Assembly (NCBI RefSeq): GCF_013283785.1
Contig: NZ_JABCPZ010000087.1
Span: 1 to 40,197 of the forward strand
Source of the DNA: Nonomuraea antri
GTDB lineage: Bacteria; Actinomycetota; Actinomycetes; Streptosporangiales; Streptosporangiaceae
Direction of reading: 5' to 3'
DNA: 40,197 nt
The translations under genes and the position numbers were made by a program. The notes under the pieces were generated by a model. It ran no database searches and was not told the origin of the DNA. It was given only the letters and a program-made list of their open reading frames with translations. Position 1 is the first letter of the stretch. Each line of letters begins with the position of its first letter. This document shows, piece by piece, positions 1 to 5,036 of this stretch.

Positions 1-2
1 CC

Positions 3-128
3 GCTGAACCTTCGGCACCCCCGCTTCCGTACGACCAACGACACCAAAGCCCGCACGACCTACGACACGGAAGCCCGTACGACCACCGACACGTGAAGCG
101 GCCCAGTATGGCGGTGAGCCACCGATGA
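3..128 (+). CDS. 3' end of an upstream Tad-operon gene (partial, frame uncertain)
   Basis: The frame beginning at base 3 stays open to a TGA at 126-128 that overlaps the tadA start (ATGA). This is the junction style of the rest of the operon. It encodes a low-complexity tail of degenerate octapeptides (PYDQRHQS, PHDLRHGS, PYDHRHVK). The frame beginning at base 1 is also open, to a TGA at 94-96, and has better third-position GC. It too reads as an octad repeat (RTTNDTKA-like). Either could be the true end. Genes upstream of tadA in this class of operon often encode SAF/CpaB-like or TadZ-like proteins, but too little is visible to name this one. Confidence 0.3.
   Translation, partial: AEPSAPPLPYDQRHQSPHDLRHGSPYDHRHVKRPSMAVSHR
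27..98 (+). repeat. 24-nt tandem repeat, three degenerate copies
   Basis: Three imperfect copies of about 24 nt (27-50, 51-74, 75-98) share the core CCGTACGACC-n-ACGACAC. The period is a multiple of three, so open frames stay open and encode octapeptide repeats. The tract sits just before tadA, at a gene junction, like other short repeats in this window. Confidence 0.7.
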
Positions 129-1420
129 TCGACCACTCGCTGGTCAAGCGGTTCAGGCAGGAAGTCGGCGACCGCCTGGCCCACCAGCGCCGTCTCGACC
201 AGGCCAACGGCCTGCCCGCCATGACCGGCGAGGACGAGCGCCAGTTCGCCAGGGCGCTGATCTCCCAGGTCCTGGAGGAGCACGCGCGCAGCGAGATCGG
301 GCTCGGCCGCACCCCGCCGAACCTGGAGGAGGAAGAGGCGCTCGCGGCCGGCATCCACGCCGCGCTGTTCGGCGTCGGACGCCTCCAGCCCCTGCTCGAC
401 GACCCCGAGGTCGAGAACATCGACATCAACGGCTGTGACCGGGTCTTCGTCGGCTACGCCGACGGCCAGGAGCTCATGCGGGACCCGGTGGCCGACTCCG
501 ACGAGGAACTGGTCGAGCTGATCCAGATCCTGGCCGCGTACTCGGGTCTGTCGAGCCGTCCGTTCGACACCGCGAACCCGCAGCTCGACCTGCGCCTGCC
601 CGACGGCTCGCGGTTGAGCGCGGTCATGGACGTCACGGTCAGGCCGGCCGTGTCGATCCGCCGGGCCCGCCTGGGCAAGGTCTTCCTCTCCGATCTCATC
701 GGAAACAGCACCATAAGCCCGGAGATCGGGAGGTTCCTCGCCGCCGCGGTCGCCGCCCGCAAGAACATCATGATCGCCGGGTCCACGAACGCCGGCAAGA
801 CCACCCTGCTCAGAGCCCTGGCCAACGAGATCCCGGCCGCCGAACGCCTCATCACCGTCGAACGCGCCCTGGAGCTCGGCCTCGACCAGTTCCCCGAACT
901 CCACCCCAACGTCGTCGCTTTCGAGCAGCGCCTGCCCAACTCCGAGGGGCAGGGCGAGATCTCCATGGCCGAGCTGGTCAGGAGGTCGCTGCGGATGAAC
1001 CCGAGCCGCGTCATCGTCGGCGAGGTGCTCGGCGACGAGATCGTCACCATGCTCAACGCGATGACCCAGGGCAACGACGGCTCCCTGTCGACCATCCACG
1101 CCAACTCCAGCATGGAGGTCTTCAACCGCATCGCCACGTACGCGCTGCAGGCCAGCGAGCGCCTGCCGATCGACGCCAGCCACATGCTCATCTCGGGCGC
1201 CATCGACTTCGTGGTCTTCGTCGAGAAGCGCAACGACTACCACCGCGGCGGCACCCTGCGCCGCTACGTCTCCAGCATCCGCGAGGTCAACGGCTGCGAC
1301 GGCCGCGTGCTGTCCAGCGAGGTCTTCGTGCCCGGCCCCGACGGCGGCGCCGTCCCGCACGCGCCGCTGTCGTGCCTTGAGGAACTCGCCGCCCACGGCT
1401 ACAACCCCGGAGGCTGGTAG
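125..1420 (+). CDS. tadA: TadA/CpaF-family Flp pilus assembly ATPase
   Basis: Cytoplasmic hexameric ATPase of the type II/IV secretion GspE/VirB11 superfamily that would power Tad (Flp) pilus assembly with the TadB/TadC platform encoded next. The 431-aa protein has the usual parts: an N-terminal helical region, then Walker A GSTNAGKTT at residues 219-227, a catalytic acidic segment ITVERALEL near 243-251, Walker B RVIVGEV near 295-301 and the His box STIHANS near 322-328. The ATG follows a GGTGAG about 7 nt upstream and overlaps a TGA. The C-terminus PGGW and the TAG stop lie inside the first copy of a 45-nt tandem repeat that continues to the tadB start. Family assignment is firm. Pilus rather than other secretion function is inferred from the neighbours. 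Confidence 0.95.
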   Translation: MIDHSLVKRFRQEVGDRLAHQRRLDQANGLPAMTGEDERQFARALISQVLEEHARSEIGLGRTPPNLEEEEALAAGIHAALFGVGRLQPLLDDPEVENIDINGCDRVFVGYADGQELMRDPVADSDEELVELIQILAAYSGLSSRPFDTANPQLDLRLPDGSRLSAVMDVTVRPAVSIRRARLGKVFLSDLIGNSTISPEIGRFLAAAVAARKNIMIAGSTNAGKTTLLRALANEIPAAERLITVERALELGLDQFPELHPNVVAFEQRLPNSEGQGEISMAELVRRSLRMNPSRVIVGEVLGDEIVTMLNAMTQGNDGSLSTIHANSSMEVFNRIATYALQASERLPIDASHMLISGAIDFVVFVEKRNDYHRGGTLRRYVSSIREVNGCDGRVLSSEVFVPGPDGGAVPHAPLSCLEELAAHGYNPGGW

Positions 1421-1539
1421 ATGTCCCGCTTCGAGCCGTCCGCAACGCTCCCCGGAGGCCGGGAGATGTCCCGCTTCGGCCTGCTTCCGATGCTCCCCGG
1501 AGGCTGGTAGATGTTCGGGTTCGATCCGCTCGCGATGCT
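1405..1539 (+). repeat. 45-nt triplication across the tadA stop / tadB start
   Basis: Three 45-nt units (1405-1449, 1450-1494, 1495-1539) each carry the sequence CCCCGGAGG, then the tadA stop position, then ATGT. By hand alignment copies 2 and 3 agree with copy 1 at about 34-37 of 45 positions. All three are in one frame and read PGGW*MSRFEPSATL, PGGREMSRFGLLPML and PGGW*MFGFDPLAML. In copy 2 the TAG has become GAG, so a 29-codon ORF (1421-1510) runs between the tadA TAG and a second TAG that abuts the tadB ATG. Each unit also duplicates the tadB Shine-Dalgarno sequence GGAGG. Confidence 0.9.
1421..1510 (+). CDS. 29-codon minigene created by the 45-nt repeat
   Basis: This ATG directly abuts the tadA TAG and has the GGAGG Shine-Dalgarno sequence of repeat unit 1 about 8 nt upstream. 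The product is two versions of a 15-residue unit, MSRFEPSATLPGGRE and MSRFGLLPMLPGGW. The first part imitates the TadB N-terminus (MFGFDPLAML) and the last imitates the TadA C-terminus (PGGW). It ends in TAG immediately before the tadB ATG, so ribosomes could pass through it by termination-reinitiation. Translation is plausible from the signals; no function is proposed. Confidence 0.35.
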   Translation: MSRFEPSATLPGGREMSRFGLLPMLPGGW

Positions 1540-2359
1540 CGCCGGCGCACTCGCCGGTGGCGGGATCTTCCTGTTCGCGGTCTCCCTGTACGGCCTGCGG
1601 CCCCGTCCGTCCCAGCCCAGGCGCGAGCTCGTCAAGATGCTCACCACCCGCACCGCCATCGCCGCGGTGGCCGCCGCGCTGGTGCTGCTGATCACCGGCT
1701 GGGTGGTCGTCGCGGTCGGCGCGGTGCTGCTGGTGTTCGCCTGGCGCGGGCTGTCGGGCGGCGCGGCCGAGGAACGGGGCGCGATGAGCCGGCTCGAAGG
1801 ACTGGCCGCCTGGACCGAGTCGCTGCGTGACACGATCGCCGGCGCCGCCGGTCTCGAACAGGCGATCCCGGCCTCGATCAGGGCGGCCGCGCCCACGCTC
1901 AGGCCGCACCTGCGCGTCATGGTCGACCGGCTGCACACCAGGATGGCGCTGCCCGAGGCGCTGGCCATGTTCGCCGACGAGCTCGACGACCCGTCCGCCG
2001 ACCTGGTGGTGGCCGCGCTGATACTCAACTCGCGGCTGCGCGGCCCCGGGCTGCGCGACGTGCTCGGCGCGCTGGCCGTCTCGGCCCGCGAGGAGCTCGA
2101 CATGCGCCGCCGCGTCGAGGCCGAGCGGCGCGCGACCAGGCGCAGCGTGCAGATCGTGGTGGTCACCGCGCTCGTCTTCGCCGGGCTGCTGGTCGTGCTC
2201 AACCCCTCGTACGTCGTGGAGTACAAGAGCCTGCTCGGCCAGGCCGTGCTGGTGGTCGTGGCCGGACTGTTCGGCGCCGGGTTCGCCTGGATGCGGCGGC
2301 TGGCCAGGTTCGACAAGCCGACGCGGCTGCTCATGGGAGGGAGTGGCGGCCATGGTTGA
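1511..2359 (+). CDS. tadB: TadB-like type II secretion F-family platform protein
   Basis: Inner-membrane platform protein of the Tad pilus machine (GspF/T2SSF family), expected to pair with TadC and couple to the TadA ATPase. The 282-aa protein has hydrophobic segments at about residues 8-30 and 40-75, a soluble helical GspF-like domain (LAAWTESLRDTIAGAAGLEQ onward) and two C-terminal transmembrane segments at about 212-232 and 238-260. The ATG is preceded by GGAGG and directly abuts the second TAG of the repeat. Length and topology fit the family. The 3' end overlaps the next gene by 8 nt. Confidence 0.9.
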   Translation: MFGFDPLAMLAGALAGGGIFLFAVSLYGLRPRPSQPRRELVKMLTTRTAIAAVAAALVLLITGWVVVAVGAVLLVFAWRGLSGGAAEERGAMSRLEGLAAWTESLRDTIAGAAGLEQAIPASIRAAAPTLRPHLRVMVDRLHTRMALPEALAMFADELDDPSADLVVAALILNSRLRGPGLRDVLGALAVSAREELDMRRRVEAERRATRRSVQIVVVTALVFAGLLVVLNPSYVVEYKSLLGQAVLVVVAGLFGAGFAWMRRLARFDKPTRLLMGGSGGHG

Positions 2360-3272
2360 GGGCGCGCTGGCCGGAGCCGCGCTTGGCATCGGCCTGTTCC
2401 TGCTGTTCAGAGCCCTGTTCCCGGCGCGTCCCGGGCTGGTGGCGCGGCTGCTGGCGCTCGACGCCGTACGCGAGGACGCGGGCGGGCCGCGCATCCAGCT
2501 CGTCCTGCCCGACGAGGAGGTCAGCGCCTTCCGCCGCGGTCTCGGCGTACGCCTGGCCAAGCTGTACGGCGCGCGTGGCTGGGAGGCCCGCTCGACCAAG
2601 GCGGACCTGACCCTGCTCGGCCGGTCCTTCGAGGCGTTCCTGGCGACCAAGGTGCTGCTCGCGGCCAGCGGCCTGCTGGCCTTCCCGCTGCTGCTCGGCT
2701 GGCTGGTGCTCATGGAGTGGGGCACGTCGCTGACCATTCCGTTCTGGTCGGCCGTGCTGCTGGCTGCGCTCTTCTTCTTCCTGCCCGACCTGCAGATACG
2801 ACGAGACGCGGCGGCCCGGCGACGTGACTTCAGACACGTGGTCGGCGCCTTCCTCGACCTCGTCTCCATGAACCTGGCCGGCGGCCGCGGCGTCCCCGAG
2901 GCGCTGACGATGGCCGTCTCGGTCAGCGGCGACCAGCCGAACTGGGCGATGGGCCGCATTCGCGACGCGCTCAGCGGGGCCAGGATCGTCGGCATCACCC
3001 CCTGGCAGGCGCTCGGCCAGCTCGGCGAGGAGATCAACGTCGACGAGCTGCGCGACCTGTCGGCCGCGCTCGGACTGGTCGCCGACGACGGCGCCAAGGT
3101 ACGCGCGTCGCTCACCGCCAGGGCCGCCACGCTGCGGCGCAGGGAGCTGGCCGAGATCGAGGGACGTGCGGGCGAACGCTCGCAGTCCATGCTCGTGGCC
3201 CAGCTCCTCCTCTGCGCCGGTTTCGTGATCTTTCTCAGTTTTCCCGCCGCAATGAAGATGTTGGGGGCCTGA
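2352..3272 (+). CDS. tadC: TadC-like type II secretion F-family platform protein
   Basis: Second polytopic GspF-family protein of the Tad machine, 306 aa from this start. It has an N-terminal transmembrane helix, a central hydrophobic pair (about residues 95-145) and a C-terminal helix ending LSFPAAMKMLG. The soluble part, VVGAFLDLVSMNLAGGRGV, is typical of TadC. I chose the ATG at 2352 because GGGAGGGA lies about 10 nt upstream. A GTG at 2343 sits too close to that site. The start overlaps the tadB end and the stop overlaps the pilin start (TGATG), indicating translational coupling. Confidence 0.9.
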   Translation: MVEGALAGAALGIGLFLLFRALFPARPGLVARLLALDAVREDAGGPRIQLVLPDEEVSAFRRGLGVRLAKLYGARGWEARSTKADLTLLGRSFEAFLATKVLLAASGLLAFPLLLGWLVLMEWGTSLTIPFWSAVLLAALFFFLPDLQIRRDAAARRRDFRHVVGAFLDLVSMNLAGGRGVPEALTMAVSVSGDQPNWAMGRIRDALSGARIVGITPWQALGQLGEEINVDELRDLSAALGLVADDGAKVRASLTARAATLRRRELAEIEGRAGERSQSMLVAQLLLCAGFVIFLSFPAAMKMLGA

Positions 3273-3511
3273 TGAACCATCCGTGGATCATTTACCTCAG
3301 GGCGTATCTGGGCGTACGCGTCCATCGTGCGCGTACCGCACCCACCCGTGGCGCGTCCGCGGTCGAATGGGTGATCATCACCGCGATCGTGGCCGGGGTG
3401 GCGCTCGGCCTGGCCACGTTGATCAGAACCCTGGTCGAGCAGCGGCAGGGCGAGCTCCAGACCAACTTCGGCGACGGCGGTGGCGGCGGGGACGGCGGCA
3501 CCGACCCGTGA
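3272..3511 (+). CDS. Flp-like short pilin (class III prepilin)
   Basis: The 79-aa protein has a basic leader and a prepilin cleavage site: G27 followed by A28-S-A-V-E32-W33. Glu at mature position +5 followed by an aromatic residue is the Flp signature G/xxxxE(Y). A single hydrophobic helix follows (about 34-55), then a Gly/Asp-rich tail (GDGGGGGDGG). It is probably the main pilin or a minor subunit processed by a TadV-type prepilin peptidase, which is not in this window. The start overlaps the tadC stop and the stop overlaps the next ATG. Confidence 0.8.
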   Translation: MNHPWIIYLRAYLGVRVHRARTAPTRGASAVEWVIITAIVAGVALGLATLIRTLVEQRQGELQTNFGDGGGGGDGGTDP

Positions 3512-3951
3512 TGCGCCGCCTGCGACGCGCCGGAGGCCGGGGCGAGCGCGGCGTGACGGTGGTCGAGCTGGCCCTGCTCATGCCGGTCGTCCTGGCGGTC
3601 GCGCTGCTCATCGTGCAGGTCGCGCTCTGGTTCCACGGACGCCAGGTCGCCGAGGCCGCGGCCAGGGAGGGCGCGCGGGTGGCCAGGTCGTCGCCGTTCG
3701 ACTCGGGCGCCTGGGAAGGCCAGGCCACGGCCAAGGCCACCGACGTCATCCGGGCCATCGGCCCGCGGCTGCTGTCCAACGCGACCGCGACGACCAGCAC
3801 CAAGGACCCCGACGAACGGTTCGTGACCGTGACGGGCAACGCCGTCCAGGTCATCCCGCTGCTGCCGGAGCTCGCGTTCACGATCACCGCCACCTCGGGT
3901 GGTCCCGTCGAGTGCTTCCGTCCCGACAACGGCGGCGAGGACTGCGAATGA
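3511..3951 (+). CDS. TadE-like pseudopilin 1
   Basis: 146-aa TadE-family protein. A short basic leader (MRRLRRAGGRGERG) ends at G14, followed by V15-T-V-V-E19, the prepilin-type motif with Glu at +5. One transmembrane helix LALLMPVVLAVALLIVQVAL follows, then a soluble domain beginning with the typical EAAAREGARVA segment. There are two cysteines near the C-terminus (ECFRPDNGGEDCE). It would be processed and act as a minor pilin or assembly factor. The ATG overlaps the pilin stop (ATGA), and this decides the start over longer upstream options in the same frame. Confidence 0.85.
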   Translation: MRRLRRAGGRGERGVTVVELALLMPVVLAVALLIVQVALWFHGRQVAEAAAREGARVARSSPFDSGAWEGQATAKATDVIRAIGPRLLSNATATTSTKDPDERFVTVTGNAVQVIPLLPELAFTITATSGGPVECFRPDNGGEDCE

Positions 3952-4346
3952 CAGCCACCGGTGAGCGGGGTTCCATGGCCGTGGAGACCGTGATGCTCGC
4001 CCCCGTCTTCCTGCTGTTCCTGTTCTTCCTGGCGGGGGCGGGCCTGCTGGTGGAGGCGCAGGGCCGGGTGAACGGCGCGGCGCGCGACGCCGCCAGGGCC
4101 GCCTCGGTGCAGCGTTCCGCCGACGGCGCGGAGACCGCCGCCGACCGAGTGGCCAAGTCCGCGCTCGCCAACGGCACCTGTGGCTCGCCCGAGGTCTCGC
4201 TGGCGGGCTCGGAGCTGGAGGCGGGCGGCCAGGTCCAGGCCGAGGTCAGCTGCGAGCTGGACCTCGGCTTCCTGGGGTTCGGCGGCACCAAGCGGATGAC
4301 CGGCACGGCCGTGGTGCCCCTGGAACAACGCAAGAGGTTCGAGTGA
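3948..4346 (+). CDS. TadE-like pseudopilin 2
   Basis: 132-aa protein starting at an ATG that overlaps the previous stop (ATGA). Prepilin-type site G8 / S9-M-A-V-E13, one hydrophobic helix (about residues 14-36), then an extracellular domain with a Cys pair (GTCGSPEV and SCELD) that could form a disulfide. The C-terminal peptide EQRKRFE and its stop are duplicated just downstream (29-nt repeat). It presumably works with the other two pseudopilins at the base or tip of the pilus. Confidence 0.85.
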   Translation: MTATGERGSMAVETVMLAPVFLLFLFFLAGAGLLVEAQGRVNGAARDAARAASVQRSADGAETAADRVAKSALANGTCGSPEVSLAGSELEAGGQVQAEVSCELDLGFLGFGGTKRMTGTAVVPLEQRKRFE

Positions 4347-4375
4347 TGGGGAATCAGCGCAAGAGGTTCGCATGA
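4329..4375 (+). repeat. 29-nt duplication at the pseudopilin 2 stop, creating a 9-codon minigene
   Basis: CGCAAGAGGTTCG occurs at 4329-4341 (codons for the C-terminal RKRF of pseudopilin 2) and again at 4358-4370. Between them an ATG at 4346, overlapping the TGA at 4344-4346, opens the ORF MGNQRKRFA, which ends in a TGA at 4373-4375 overlapping the next gene's ATG at 4372. The tiny product repeats the parent's QRKRF. The second AAGAGG is the only apparent ribosome-binding element for the next gene. Confidence 0.8.
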
Positions 4376-4794
4376 CGAGGGGCCAGGGCGAGCGCGGGTC
4401 GATGTCGGTGTTCACCGTGCTGTTCTCGGTGGTGGTGTTCCTGCTGGCCGGGCTGCTGGTCGACGGCGGTGCGGCGATCAACGCCAGGCTGCGCGCCGCC
4501 GACGTCGCCGAACAGGCCGCGCGGGCCGGCGCCGACCGCGTCGACGAGGACCACGTCCGTGCCACCGGAGAGATACGCCTGCTCGGCGAGGCCGAGGTGT
4601 GCGCCAGGGCGGACGAGATCGTCGCCGCCCAGGGCGGCGACGACGTGACCAGCGGCGAATGCACGGTCGACCAGGGCCAGGCGGAGGTCACGGTGACGGT
4701 CTCGGTGCGCTGGGAGGCGTTCTTCCTGGGCGCGATCGGCTTCGCCGGCGACGAGGTGGAGGGCGAGGCCACCGCCGCCCCCGAAGGCAGATGA
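4372..4794 (+). CDS. TadE/TadG-like pilus protein lacking the +5 glutamate
   Basis: 140-aa protein with leader MTRGQGERG and S10-M-S-V-F14, so the usual Glu at +5 is Phe. It has one hydrophobic helix (about 15-35, ending LLVDGGAAINAR) and then a soluble domain with two cysteines (VCARAD and GECTVD). The VDGG segment after the helix resembles the Tad/TadG-like N-terminal domain. Loss of Glu+5 suggests it is not assembled like a pilin and may stay as a membrane anchor. The start overlaps the minigene stop and the stop overlaps the ATG at 4791. Confidence 0.8.
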   Translation: MTRGQGERGSMSVFTVLFSVVVFLLAGLLVDGGAAINARLRAADVAEQAARAGADRVDEDHVRATGEIRLLGEAEVCARADEIVAAQGGDDVTSGECTVDQGQAEVTVTVSVRWEAFFLGAIGFAGDEVEGEATAAPEGR

Positions 4795-5036
4795 CCCCCG
4801 GCCAGACCAACGAACCGAGCCAGACCGACCACCCGAGACAGACCGACCGCCCGAGACATACCGACCACTCCGAGCCAGACCGAATTCGGCAGGTCAGTGG
4901 ATACGGCGACGGCCCAGGCACGACGCTGAACGCGGAAGGGAGAGCCGATGCCGACGCGAGAGCCCGCGCGCCCGCGTGGATACACCGGTGGGCGCAGGCA
5001 GCCCGTGCGCGTCCCGCCCAGGCGCCGCGCGGGTGA
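4791..5036 (+). CDS. possible small ORF carrying hexapeptide repeats
   Basis: An ATG at 4791 overlaps the previous stop (ATGA) and opens 81 codons, beginning MTPGQTNEPSQTDH and running through QTDHPR-type hexapeptide repeats. Its last 89 nt overlap the well-supported gene starting at 4948, so the full-length product is doubtful. It may be a remnant or a coupling minigene. No recognised domain. Confidence 0.25.
   Translation: MTPGQTNEPSQTDHPRQTDRPRHTDHSEPDRIRQVSGYGDGPGTTLNAEGRADADARARAPAWIHRWAQAARARPAQAPRG
4798..4887 (+). repeat. 18-nt tandem repeat, about five copies
   Basis: Units CCGAGCCAGACCGACCAC (4815-4832), 4833-4850, 4851-4868 and 4870-4887, plus a more diverged 17-nt copy at 4798-4814, lie between the TadG-like gene and the LysM-BTAD gene. 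A multiple-of-three period keeps a (P-S/R-Q/H-T-D-H) frame open. The tract fills most of this 153-nt interval. Confidence 0.8.
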
